A stretch of 64,000 nt of DNA from the NCBI GenBank assembly GCA_003281485.1, contig QCBW01000007.1:21859-85858 (forward strand), in the 5' to 3' direction. This DNA is from Prochlorococcus sp. AG-347-J20 (GTDB taxonomy: Bacteria > Cyanobacteriota > Cyanobacteriia > PCC-6307 > Cyanobiaceae). Each line of letters begins with the position of its first letter. The first letter of the stretch is position 1. The notes beneath the pieces were generated by a model that worked only from the letters and a program-made list of their open reading frames with translations, was not told where the DNA came from and ran no database searches. This document shows positions 52,516 to 61,549 of this stretch, piece by piece. Made by a program: the position numbers and the translations under genes.

Positions 52516-54018
52516 TTGAATAATTTAAGATTAAACTATACCTCATTATCTTTTCTTCCAATTTTGGTATGCATACCTCTAGGGTATCAATTAATAAACA
52601 ATATTCATTTTGGAGGATTTAAATTATTCCAAGAATTCTTAATTTCTGCATTCAATCCCAAGATCGATAATGAAATTATTATTACCGTAATTAATCGATT
52701 AAATGAAACTATCTTTATTGGTTTTTTTAGTTGGTTAGTAAGTATTATTTTTGGGGCAATTTTTGGAATAATTTCCTCAAATATTTTTTATAAAATCTTT
52801 AATATTCCAAATTTTTTCTACCACATAATAAGGTTTTTTCTAACAATAATTAGATCTATACACGAAGTGGTTTGGGGAATAATATTAATGCAAATATATG
52901 GAATAAATTTTTCGATAGGAATAATAGCTATATGTATACCTTATATTGCTCTAAATTCAAAAGTTTTTGCTGAACAATTAGAAACTATTGACTACAAAAG
53001 TTTTGAATCTATATATCAAATAAATGCACCTAAATTTTCTTCTTTACTAACTTTAATATGGAATCCAATAATAAATACATTTAAAAACTTTGGTTTATAT
53101 CGATTAGAGTGTTCAATAAGAAGTACGGTGATTTTAGGACTTTTTGGGATTGGAGGAATAGGTACCAGTATTTTTTTATCTTTCCAAACTTTAAATTTTA
53201 GAGAGTTATGGACTTATTTATGGTCCTTAGCAATTTTGATAATTCTTTCTGGATTAATATTCAAAAAAATAAAATTTAACACTACAAATAAAAACCTATC
53301 TATTTTTTTTATTGCAGTTTTTTTTATAACAATTTTATTTTCTTTTTCATATTTTCTTTATTTTATTTTTAATAATAATTTTGAAAATTTTACTTCCGTT
53401 AGTTCTCTATTTAAATCAAGCTCAGAGTTAGAATTATTTGAATTCTTCAAACTTATATTAGAAACAATAATTTTAAGTCTTTTATCAACAGGAATCGCAA
53501 TTAGTTTACCTCCATTAGTAATAGGAATTTTTAACAACAATACCTCTAAAATTTTTATAAAAATTTTTGCATTTTTATTACGTTTAATACCTACACCTGT
53601 AATACTTCTAACTCTATTAACTTTTAATAATCCTTCTGTATCTTTAGCAGCTTTAACATTAGGTCTCCACAACGCTGGTATTACTAGCAAATTACTTTTT
53701 AAAAATCTTGATGACCAAGACAAGAGAAATTATATTGCAATGAAATCTCTAGGAATCCCAAAAAAGACTAGTTGGCTTTTAGGTTTATTTTCTCAACAAG
53801 CAAAAAGTTACTTGGCATATTGCGCTTATAGATCTGACATTATTATTAGAGAAACTGCAACTGTTGGGATCATTGGAAGTATTGGTCTAGGTTGGCAATT
53901 GAAAGAATCACTAAGTTCTTTCGCATGGCGTGAAGTTGCCATAGTTTTGATAGCTTATAGCTCCATCGCAATATTTGGCGAATTAATAAATGGTAAAATC
54001 AAAAATAGTTTAACTTGA
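52516..54018 (+). CDS. phnE: Fused double-length phosphonate/phosphite permease PhnE
   Basis: 500-aa permease, TTG start at 52516. It contains two PhnE-type halves of about 250 residues, each with its own coupling loop: KFSSLLTLIWNPIINTFKNF (first half) and KSLGIPKKTSWLLGLFSQ with IRETATVGIIGSIGLGWQL (second). Together they should form the whole transmembrane pore, replacing a homodimer. No lyase (phn C-P lyase) or phosphite dehydrogenase gene follows, so the use of the imported compound is not explained by this window. Confidence 0.88.
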   Translation: MNNLRLNYTSLSFLPILVCIPLGYQLINNIHFGGFKLFQEFLISAFNPKIDNEIIITVINRLNETIFIGFFSWLVSIIFGAIFGIISSNIFYKIFNIPNFFYHIIRFFLTIIRSIHEVVWGIILMQIYGINFSIGIIAICIPYIALNSKVFAEQLETIDYKSFESIYQINAPKFSSLLTLIWNPIINTFKNFGLYRLECSIRSTVILGLFGIGGIGTSIFLSFQTLNFRELWTYLWSLAILIILSGLIFKKIKFNTTNKNLSIFFIAVFFITILFSFSYFLYFIFNNNFENFTSVSSLFKSSSELELFEFFKLILETIILSLLSTGIAISLPPLVIGIFNNNTSKIFIKIFAFLLRLIPTPVILLTLLTFNNPSVSLAALTLGLHNAGITSKLLFKNLDDQDKRNYIAMKSLGIPKKTSWLLGLFSQQAKSYLAYCAYRSDIIIRETATVGIIGSIGLGWQLKESLSSFAWREVAIVLIAYSSIAIFGELINGKIKNSLT

Positions 54019-54069
54019 TTTGTAAGAATAATTTGTTGAATCAAGTAATTATTTTTTTTTCAGGTTACA

Positions 54070-54714
54070 GTGATTGGTTTACCAAAACAGCTAGTTGTAA
54101 TTGGAGATAGTTCAGTTTATGGATGGGGAGATAATGATGGTGGTGGGTGGTGTGAGAGGCTTAGAAAAGATTGGTGCAATAACCAAAATGGGCCAGTAAT
54201 TTATCAACTTGGCGTAAGGGGAGATGGGATAGAAAAAGTTTCATCTAGATGGGAAAAAGAATGGTCATCTAGAGGAGAAACGAGAAGAAACAAACCTAAA
54301 GCAATCTTGCTAAATGTTGGCCTTAATGACACTGCAGCAATTGGTCAGAAAAACGGAAGGCATCAATTAGATATAGATGGATTTGAATATGGATTAGAGA
54401 GGCTAATTAATGAAATGAACTCTCAAACAAATGTCTTTGTTATTGGTCTGACACCAGTTGACGAAAGCAAAATGCCGTTCGCAGGATGTCTATGGTACTC
54501 TAATGATTTTTGTAATTCTTATGAAAGGAGAATGGAAGAAGTATGCCTCAATCAAAATGTCCCATTTCTTCCTACTTTTAGAGAAATGTACTCTGATAAA
54601 AGGAGTAAAAATTGGATTACGCATGATGGAATTCATCTAAATTCCAAAGGTCATTTCTGGCTTTTCCAAAGGCTGAAAAGCTGGGAGATTCTCTCAAAAT
54701 GGAAGGAATCCTAG
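54070..54714 (+). CDS. SGNH/GDSL-type hydrolase
   Basis: 214-aa esterase/lipase-like enzyme. Block I VVIGDSSVYGWGD (Ser nucleophile), block II GVRGDGIEKV, block III LLNVGLNDTA and block V THDGIHLNSKGH (Asp-His) are complete. GTG start. Cytoplasmic by lack of a signal peptide; substrate unknown. Confidence 0.85.
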   Translation: MIGLPKQLVVIGDSSVYGWGDNDGGGWCERLRKDWCNNQNGPVIYQLGVRGDGIEKVSSRWEKEWSSRGETRRNKPKAILLNVGLNDTAAIGQKNGRHQLDIDGFEYGLERLINEMNSQTNVFVIGLTPVDESKMPFAGCLWYSNDFCNSYERRMEEVCLNQNVPFLPTFREMYSDKRSKNWITHDGIHLNSKGHFWLFQRLKSWEILSKWKES

Positions 54715-54729
54715 ATCTTTCTAAATTTT

Positions 54730-55473
54730 TTAATTTAAAAAATTTGAATATAAAATAAGAGCAAAGATAGCAAAAACAGAAGCAATACTTGTCTGAATAG
54801 CATTTACCAATTCATTACTTAATTTATATTTGTTTTGAAATTTAGCACCAATAATACTTTCAGAAAGTGTTGCCAGGAATCCAGAAACCACAACAACTAT
54901 AAAATGATATTTTGTAGAAATAATTGATAGACGAAGCATTATAAAAGCCATTAATATTGATCCCAAAAAACTAGCTAATGTTCCCTCTATACTTATTCCA
55001 CCTTCAGTTCCTCTCTTTACCTTTTTAAGTGAAGTAATTAAATATGTGTCTTTACCAAATCTTTTTCCAATTTCGCTGCCAAAAGTATCTGCCAACTTTG
55101 CAGCAAAACTTGCAGCAAAACCTACTTTAAACATCACTAAGTTGGCAGCATTAAATTTGGTCATAATGGCAAGAAATAATCCTGTTGATGCAGAGCCCCA
55201 TACATTTTCAGGACCTCTTCTCCCACCTCTTTTTTCTTCTATTCCTAATTCTTTTTTAAATTTAAAACCTATTTTGGTAACGAGAGATCCGAATAATAAA
55301 TAAATCACAACTGACATCCATCCCTGCCAAGAAAGACATCCCCACAAAATTGTTCCTAAAATACCCGCACTTATCCATCCACCTTTTGTCATAAGAGATA
55401 TCTTATGAAAGATATAAATCAAAACAAAATTAATGCAAAAACCTATAAAAAATTGATTTGTAATCAAACTCAT
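54730..55473 (-). CDS. DUF92 family membrane protein (VTE6-like)
   Basis: 247-aa protein with about six membrane helices. GWISAGILGTILWGCLSW, GRRGPENVWGSASTGLFLA, FAAKLADTFGSEIGKRFGKD and VKRGTEGGISIEGTLASFLG are DUF92/TMEM19 hallmarks. The plant member VTE6 is a phytyl-phosphate kinase that recycles phytol from chlorophyll for tocopherol and chlorophyll synthesis, so the same role is likely here. Same strand as rsmE, 6 bp downstream. Confidence 0.85.
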   Translation of the reverse strand: MSLITNQFFIGFCINFVLIYIFHKISLMTKGGWISAGILGTILWGCLSWQGWMSVVIYLLFGSLVTKIGFKFKKELGIEEKRGGRRGPENVWGSASTGLFLAIMTKFNAANLVMFKVGFAASFAAKLADTFGSEIGKRFGKDTYLITSLKKVKRGTEGGISIEGTLASFLGSILMAFIMLRLSIISTKYHFIVVVVSGFLATLSESIIGAKFQNKYKLSNELVNAIQTSIASVFAIFALILYSNFLN

Positions 55474-55479
55474 TTTTAT

Positions 55480-56253
55480 CTAACTAATTAATTTCAAATC
55501 AATTCTCCACTGATTTAGTATTGATGAAGCGTTAATACTAGCTGTTGAAGTTCTTAGGATAGTATCAGAAAGTTTAACAAAGGTATTATTATTTTTATTA
55601 AAATAATCAATTTCTTTAGAGGACCAACCTCCTTCAGGGCCTATTACATTCCAGAAAATACCTCCTTTTTTATTCACAATTTCATGCTGTTTTTTTAACC
55701 ACTGATTTAAGTTAAAACAAGTATCTTCTCTAGTTATAGAAATTGAAATTCTTTCTTGATTATTTCTACTTTCTAGCCACTCAATAATATCCATACCATT
55801 TAAGATAGATGGTTTCCATAATCTCTCACTTTGCTCAACTGCTTCTTTGATAATTGAATTCCATCTAAAGAGTTTTCTTTCAAAATTTAGATTTTTGTTT
55901 ACTTGTCTTTCTGAAAATAATGGTTGTATAAAATCAATTCCTATCTCAGTACACATTTTTAAAATATCCTCAAAACCACTTTTTGGTATAACAACAGCTA
56001 TTCCCAGTAAGTAACTCTCTTGTTTTTGATAATAGAAAGGTTTTTTAAATTGACTTATTTCAAACAAATCTTTTTTAACTTTTATAGCTTTCCATAATGA
56101 ACCCTCTCCGTTAGCTATGAATATTTCTTCACCATTTTTTATTCTCATTACTTTATTAATGTAATGAGCCTCTTCATTAGTTAGTTCTATTTTATTGTTC
56201 TTAATATTTTTAATTCTCTCGGGGGAAATAATTAATCTTGTTAAGTCTTCCAT
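55480..56253 (-). CDS. rsmE: 16S rRNA (uracil-1498-N3)-methyltransferase
   Basis: 257-aa SPOUT-class enzyme that makes m3U1498 in 16S rRNA. N-terminal PUA-like HYINKVMRIKNGEEIFIANG, then VIPKSGFEDILKMCTEIGID and VIGPEGGWSSKEID with LRTSTASINA at the knot. Follows the DUF3531 gene by 9 bp, same operon. Confidence 0.92.
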   Translation of the reverse strand: MEDLTRLIISPERIKNIKNNKIELTNEEAHYINKVMRIKNGEEIFIANGEGSLWKAIKVKKDLFEISQFKKPFYYQKQESYLLGIAVVIPKSGFEDILKMCTEIGIDFIQPLFSERQVNKNLNFERKLFRWNSIIKEAVEQSERLWKPSILNGMDIIEWLESRNNQERISISITREDTCFNLNQWLKKQHEIVNKKGGIFWNVIGPEGGWSSKEIDYFNKNNNTFVKLSDTILRTSTASINASSILNQWRIDLKLIS

Positions 56254-56262
56254 CTAAAATAT

Positions 56263-56706
56263 TTAATCCTTGAAAACTAAATCCTCATGTTCTTCAATAG
56301 CCCAATCATTATTTTCGCCACCAATAATTAACTCTTCAATTTTTACATAATTGTTTGATATCTCATTCAAAGAATTAATTAATATATCTATTGAAAGGGA
56401 ATCTGAAGTTCCAAAATCAACCCAGCATCTTCCCCACAGTTTTTGATATTCCATAATGCCCAAATTATGCATTAAAGCTGGAAGTGACGCGTTTTTTTGC
56501 TCATTATCGTAAGCCATCCAACTGAGATCTGAACCCTCTTCATGAGTTTGCAAATTTTCAGAATTAAATCCCCCTAACCTTCCTAAAACGTACCAACTAT
56601 CAAAAACACCGTCTAAATAATTTTTTTCATCTTGAGTTGGTTGTTCCGAAAACCTTATCCATATCCAACAATTAAAAGGATCAACTTCTCTAAAGATAAT
56701 ATTCAT
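56263..56706 (-). CDS. DUF3531 family protein
   Basis: 147-aa cyanobacterial/plastid protein, recognised from FREVDPFNCWIWIRF, SWYVLGRLGGFNSENLQ and DLSWMAYDNEQK. Conserved across oxygenic phototrophs, function unknown. First gene of the 56706-54730 operon with rsmE and the DUF92 protein. Confidence 0.8.
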   Translation of the reverse strand: MNIIFREVDPFNCWIWIRFSEQPTQDEKNYLDGVFDSWYVLGRLGGFNSENLQTHEEGSDLSWMAYDNEQKNASLPALMHNLGIMEYQKLWGRCWVDFGTSDSLSIDILINSLNEISNNYVKIEELIIGGENNDWAIEEHEDLVFKD

Positions 56707-56789
56707 ATTGACTAATAGCTTTTTAGTTCTATAGCTATTATAAATAGGTTATTACTAGATTAAAATTTATAATCATAATTTAATTAATA

Positions 56790-57416
56790 ATGCTTGATTT
56801 AAAAGAAATATCTTATCAACCACAAACTGGTGAAATAATAATAATAGACAATTTAAATTTAAAAGTACAAGAAAATGAAATAATTTTGATTTGCGGCAAT
56901 AGTGGTTCTGGGAAAACAACCTTACTTGAAATAATAAGCGGATTAACAAATCCACAAAAAGGGAAAATTACTTGGAAGAATAAAATTTTATCTTCCAGGC
57001 AAAGAAGATGGTTTTGTGGGGTAGTATTCCAATTTCCTGAAAGATATTTTATAGGTACAACCATCGGGAATGAATTAAAAATAGGTCATAAATCATTAAG
57101 AGAGAAAAGTATAGAAATAGTTTTAAATAAGGTTGGTCTGAAAAAAATTAATCTGACCCAACCACCAGAACAACTTAGTGGAGGCCAACAAAGAAGGTTA
57201 GCTGTAGCAGTTCAGCTACTTAGAAACCCCTCAATTCTTTTACTTGATGAACCTACTGCTGGATTAGATTATGCCATGAGAGATGATGTGAAGAATTTAA
57301 TTCTTGATCTAAAAAATAAAAATACAATTATTATTGTTACTCATGAACCTGCGTTATTTGAGGGCATTCCATCTAGGATATTAATGTTGGAAAAAGGGAA
57401 AATCAAAAATTTATGA
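56790..57416 (+). CDS. ABC transporter ATPase, CbiO/EcfA-like
   Basis: 208-aa ATPase: Walker A CGNSGSGKTT, VFQFPERYFIGTTIGNEL (the CbiO/EcfA Q-loop style), LSGGQQRR, LLLDEPTAGLD and THEPALF. No permease gene lies next to it, so it is an orphan that may serve an ECF-type transporter; it resembles the plastid ABCI11/NAP14 group. Followed 9 bp on by hslO. Confidence 0.8.
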   Translation: MLDLKEISYQPQTGEIIIIDNLNLKVQENEIILICGNSGSGKTTLLEIISGLTNPQKGKITWKNKILSSRQRRWFCGVVFQFPERYFIGTTIGNELKIGHKSLREKSIEIVLNKVGLKKINLTQPPEQLSGGQQRRLAVAVQLLRNPSILLLDEPTAGLDYAMRDDVKNLILDLKNKNTIIIVTHEPALFEGIPSRILMLEKGKIKNL

Positions 57417-57425
57417 AAGACAATT

Positions 57426-58328
57426 ATGAAGGATAGGATAGTGCGAGCTACTGCAGCCAATGGAGGGATAAGATTAGTTGCGGTATTAACAACTGATTCT
57501 TCTCTAGAAGCCAAAAAAAGACACGATCTTTCTTATTTAACCACCTGTATCTTAGGAAGAGCATTTAGTGCTTCACTACTTTTAGCAAGTTCAATGAAGA
57601 TAATGCATGGGAGAGTAACTTTGAGAGTTAGATCTGACGGACCTTTGAAGGGATTGCTTGTTGATGCAGGCAGAGACGGCAAAGTAAGAGGTTATGTTGG
57701 TAATCCCAATTTAGAATTAAATCTCGTCAAAATAAATAGCAATAAATATTCTTTTGATTTTACAAAAGCATTAGGCACAGGATATTTGAATGTTATTAGA
57801 GATAGCGGGATTGGTGAGCCCTTCACAAGTACTGTTGAATTAGTAAATGGGAATATTGCCGAAGACCTAGCTTCATATTTATATCATTCAGAACAAACCC
57901 CTTCTGCTGTATTCATTGGAGAAAAAATTCAAAATAAAGGTCTTATTTGTAGTGGCGGCTTATTAGCTCAAGTTTTACCTAAAAAAGATACTGACCCTTT
58001 ATTAGTCTCACTACTTGAAGAAAGATGTAAAGAAATTAATTCTTTTGGCGAAGACCTATTTCGTTCTAAAGACGATCTTCTATCATTAATAACAAATATA
58101 TTCCCAGATATTGACGATAAATCAATATCTGAAAAAGCTCGTTCCCAAGAAGTTAGTTTTAAATGCAAGTGCTCCAAACAAAGAAGTTTAAATGCTATGA
58201 AAATGCTCGATAAGAGCGAGCTGGAAGACATCTTAAAGAAAGATGGCAAAGCAGAATTAGTTTGTGAATTTTGTAAGAATAAATATCTTATAAATTATGA
58301 AGAAATTAAATCTATGATAGAAAATTAA
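57426..58328 (+). CDS. hslO: Redox-regulated chaperone Hsp33
   Basis: 300-aa holdase activated by oxidation. N-terminal [20 protein letters not shown] and [16 protein letters not shown], and the C-terminal zinc motif C-x-C ([10 protein letters not shown]) plus CxxC (LVCEFCKNK). Oxidation would release zinc and expose the chaperone surface. Ends next to the convergent CPP1-like gene with no gap. Confidence 0.95.
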   Translation: MKDRIVRATAANGGIRLVAVLTTDSSLEAKKRHDLSYLTTCILGRAFSASLLLASSMKIMHGRVTLRVRSDGPLKGLLVDAGRDGKVRGYVGNPNLELNLVKINSNKYSFDFTKALGTGYLNVIRDSGIGEPFTSTVELVNGNIAEDLASYLYHSEQTPSAVFIGEKIQNKGLICSGGLLAQVLPKKDTDPLLVSLLEERCKEINSFGEDLFRSKDDLLSLITNIFPDIDDKSISEKARSQEVSFKCKCSKQRSLNAMKMLDKSELEDILKKDGKAELVCEFCKNKYLINYEEIKSMIEN

Positions 58329-59003
58329 TCATAAGAAAATTACACCAAACCATAAAATAACCATGGCTGGAATACTTTGAATTTTTTGTATTGATAAAGC
58401 ATTATTTGATATTTCTTGAATAAAAGAATTATTTTCAAGTAATCCCCCGAATATTAATCCTATTGAAAGAAATGTAACACTCCAACCCAGAGAGCCTATG
58501 AATCTTTTTCCTGATTTAATTTGAGTATAGGTAAGTATTAGTGTTGAGATAGAGAGCAAAAGTCTATTATTTGAATCTGGACTGATGATTAACAAAATTA
58601 AAAATAGTAGTCCGACAGATATTTTTATTGAAAGATTATCAAATGAGGGGGGTGTTATTTTAGGAAGACTATACTGACCTGGGTTCTTAGAGTTATTGTT
58701 TAAATTTTTTATCTTAGAAAGCAGCGGGAAATTATTATTATTAAATTGATTAATTTGCTTTTCTTTTTTTGAAGCACTCACTGCTTCATAGCTTACATTT
58801 CCCGATTGTCTGGCTTTAAGACTCCCCATAAGTAATTGATCGAAAGAGGATTCTATTTTTGCTTTTAAAATCAAATCTTCACCAGCCTCTCTAACTTTAA
58901 GATCTCTAGCTTTCTGAATATCCTCAAAGGCAGCACCTTCTTTTACACCTAAAATTTCATAAGGCGATTTTTCACTATTGTTTTTACTATTGTTTGAATC
59001 CAA
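58329..59003 (-). CDS. CPP1-like J-related membrane protein
   Basis: 224 aa. N-terminal J-like helices (SPYEILGVKEGAAFEDIQKA then RDLKVREAGEDLILKAKIE) without the HPD motif of true DnaJ proteins, then three to four membrane helices in the C-terminal half (about 130-224). This is the CPP1/CDF1 plan; the plant member stabilises protochlorophyllide oxidoreductase. Likely helps pigment-protein assembly at the thylakoid. Confidence 0.78.
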   Translation of the reverse strand: MDSNNSKNNSEKSPYEILGVKEGAAFEDIQKARDLKVREAGEDLILKAKIESSFDQLLMGSLKARQSGNVSYEAVSASKKEKQINQFNNNNFPLLSKIKNLNNNSKNPGQYSLPKITPPSFDNLSIKISVGLLFLILLIISPDSNNRLLLSISTLILTYTQIKSGKRFIGSLGWSVTFLSIGLIFGGLLENNSFIQEISNNALSIQKIQSIPAMVILWFGVIFL

Positions 59004-59054
59004 ATTTTTTTTCCAATACTAACAGATTAACCAATTTTAGAATCCATTAAGGCT

Positions 59055-60692
59055 TTATAAAACAATTGGTTCGACTCCACTAACAACGGGAGCAACTTTG
59101 TTTAAATTTAATTGATTATTGTCTTCGACAAATTGATTTAAATTCCACTCATTTTTAAAAAGAACAACTGGCCTATTCCAACAATCTTTAACTATTTTAC
59201 AATTGAATATTCTTCCTAATTTTTCAATGGCAGGCCATCCATCAGAAACCCATCTAGCTAATTGATATGGCATTGATTCAAGATTTGCATCTACACCATA
59301 TTCACTTTTTAACCTGTGAGTTACTACTTCCAACTGCAATTGACCAACAGCTGCGAGTATTGGATCTCTTTTACTCTCATCAAAGTCATAGAGAATCTGA
59401 ACAGCACCTTCTTCACGAAGTTCATTAACACCCTTTCTAAAGTTTTTAAATGCTGAGGGATTTGGATTTCTTAGCCAACTGAATATTTCAGGACTAAAGG
59501 ATGGTATACCTTCATACTCCAGATGAGTGCCAGTATAAAGAGTATCTCCAATAGAAAACATCCCTGGATTATTCAAGCCAATAACATCTCCAGGAAAGGC
59601 ATCATCAACGACTTCTCTATCTTGCCCAAATATTTTTTGTGGCCTTGATAATCTGATTGTTTTCCCAGTTCTGGAATGTTTAACTGACATATCCTTTTCA
59701 AATTTTCCACTACAAACTCTTATAAAAGCGACCCTATCTCTGTGCTTTGGGTCCATATTTGCCTGAAGTTTGAAGACGAATCCACTAAACTCATCGCTTG
59801 CAGGTTCAATATCCCCTTTATTACTATTTCTTGAAGTTGGCTTTTGAGCCATTTTTAAAAAGCTATCTAAAAATGGTCTTACACCAAAATTAGTCATGGC
59901 AGATCCGAAGAAAACTGGGGTTAAAGAGCCATTAAAAACTTTTTCTTTTTCAAATTTCGATCCTGCCTCATCAAGAACCTCCAATTCTTCAAGTGCATTT
60001 TCAAGTAAATTTCTCTCTACATATTTTGAAAGCTCTTTATCTTCAAGACTTAATCTTTTCTCATTCGATTGTTTTCCTCTGACGGCTTTATCAAATAAAA
60101 TAACTTCCCTTGAAAATCTATCAATAACTCCTCTAAATTCCTCGCCACTCCCAATTGGCCAGTTAATAGGTAAAGTATTTAATCCAAGTTCTGATTCAAT
60201 TTCATCAAGTAGAGAAAATGGCTCTCTTCCTGGTCTATCCATTTTATTTATGAAAGTAAATATGGGTATTTTTCGCATCTTGCAAACTTCAAACAATTTT
60301 CTAGTTTGAGGTTCTAGGCCTTTAGCCGCATCTTCCAACATAACTGCATTATCAGCAGCTGCTAATGTTCTATAAGTATCTTCGGAGAAATCTTGATGTC
60401 CTGGTGTATCTAAAAGATTTATTACTGATCTTTCATATTCAAATTGCAATACAGTTGATGTAATAGAAATACCTCTTTGTTTCTCAAGTTCCATCCAGTC
60501 AGAGGTAGCTTTTCTCTGATTGCCCCTAGCCTTTACTGCTCCTGCCTGTTGAATAGCACCTCCATATAAAAGAAGCTTCTCAGTGAGTGTAGTTTTCCCA
60601 GCATCTGGATGTGAAATAATAGCAAAATTTCTTCTTTTATTTACCGCATCCAGAATATCTTTATTATTTAAAATTTTGGTACCTAAACTCAT
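59055..60692 (-). CDS. prfC: Peptide chain release factor 3
   Basis: 545-aa translational GTPase that removes RF1/RF2 from the ribosome. G1 [14 protein letters not shown]3 [17 protein letters not shown]4 FINKMDR, and the RF3-specific [20 protein letters not shown] after G1 are present. Full length for the family, single ATG start. RF3 is patchily distributed in bacteria. Confidence 0.95.
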   Translation of the reverse strand: MSLGTKILNNKDILDAVNKRRNFAIISHPDAGKTTLTEKLLLYGGAIQQAGAVKARGNQRKATSDWMELEKQRGISITSTVLQFEYERSVINLLDTPGHQDFSEDTYRTLAAADNAVMLEDAAKGLEPQTRKLFEVCKMRKIPIFTFINKMDRPGREPFSLLDEIESELGLNTLPINWPIGSGEEFRGVIDRFSREVILFDKAVRGKQSNEKRLSLEDKELSKYVERNLLENALEELEVLDEAGSKFEKEKVFNGSLTPVFFGSAMTNFGVRPFLDSFLKMAQKPTSRNSNKGDIEPASDEFSGFVFKLQANMDPKHRDRVAFIRVCSGKFEKDMSVKHSRTGKTIRLSRPQKIFGQDREVVDDAFPGDVIGLNNPGMFSIGDTLYTGTHLEYEGIPSFSPEIFSWLRNPNPSAFKNFRKGVNELREEGAVQILYDFDESKRDPILAAVGQLQLEVVTHRLKSEYGVDANLESMPYQLARWVSDGWPAIEKLGRIFNCKIVKDCWNRPVVLFKNEWNLNQFVEDNNQLNLNKVAPVVSGVEPIVL

Positions 60693-60722
60693 CTATCTAA
60701 TATAAAGGCTTTCTCTTTGTTC

Positions 60723-61418
60723 TTAAACATTACCATAGACTATTAAATATTTATCACCGTCTTCAAACACATCTAAAGAGGATAGATCGTTCTCTAAAGT
60801 GAAACTTTTTAACTCTTTAAAAGTATAAGAAGCTCTTAAAGAAGCATAATAATCATTAGTTAAAATCTCACTATATTTAGTTGAACATTGTGCTTTGAGT
60901 TCTAAAGCAGACTTTTCATCTAATGGCCTTTTTAAGTCCTTATGAAAATTTATAGTGATATCACTAGACAAATTTCTTATGGCGTTGAAAAAATCTTCAA
61001 GATAGGTAATATGATGAATCAAACTGTTACTTACAAGCAGACTAATTTTTTTATTAAGTTGAAAATTATTTGATTTAATATTTTTGATGTCAGAACAGAT
61101 GTAGCGTAAATTTTTTAATTTTTTTTGATTAGTAGAAATCTTTTTGTTATATTCCGCTCTCAGAATCATCTCTTTAGAACCATCGATTCCAACAACTTCA
61201 GTGTTAGGCCATCTTATCGCTAACTTTTCAGAAATATTTCCTGGACCGCACCCTAGATCAACTATAAGATCTTTTTCATTTAAAGAAATATTTTTTCTTA
61301 AAAGATAATAATTAATTTGATTAATTAGATCAAATTCCCCTTCTGAAAAATCAGCTTCGTCATAAGAAATGACTTGTTCTTTCTTTTCCATTAACTCAGG
61401 TTCGGGTATTCTATCCAT
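60723..61418 (-). CDS. Class I SAM-dependent methyltransferase
   Basis: 231 aa. SAM-binding motif VDLGCGPGNISEKLA (about 49-63), acidic GIDGSKEMI, and a Tam/ubiE-like SNSLIHHITYLEDFFNA after strand 4. Substrate not evident. Upstream of prfC on the same strand at 30 bp; divergent from nrdJ. Confidence 0.75.
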   Translation of the reverse strand: MDRIPEPELMEKKEQVISYDEADFSEGEFDLINQINYYLLRKNISLNEKDLIVDLGCGPGNISEKLAIRWPNTEVVGIDGSKEMILRAEYNKKISTNQKKLKNLRYICSDIKNIKSNNFQLNKKISLLVSNSLIHHITYLEDFFNAIRNLSSDITINFHKDLKRPLDEKSALELKAQCSTKYSEILTNDYYASLRASYTFKELKSFTLENDLSSLDVFEDGDKYLIVYGNV

Positions 61419-61477
61419 ATAATTTCCTAAACAAAAATTTCATATTAAACATAATTTTACACAAACCGTTAAATAGT

Positions 61478-61520
61478 GGTAAGAATAGTTGCAGACGCCA
61501 CAGGTAGAGTTATTCTTCCA
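61478..61520 (+). promoter_or_regulatory. Possible leader hairpin upstream of nrdJ
   Basis: AAGAATA (61481-61487) and TATTCTT (61511-61517) are perfect inverted arms with a 23-nt loop, extendable by two G-C pairs. Located 30-72 bp before the nrdJ start. It could be an RNA structure or a regulator site. It lacks the B12 box that would mark a cobalamin riboswitch. Confidence 0.35.
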
Positions 61521-61549
61521 ATACGGGTTATTTACATACTTTTTTTATC

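Noticed and set aside
61419..61549. Cobalamin riboswitch before nrdJ
   Set aside because: Looked for the B12 box and the conserved core; only a simple inverted repeat was found.
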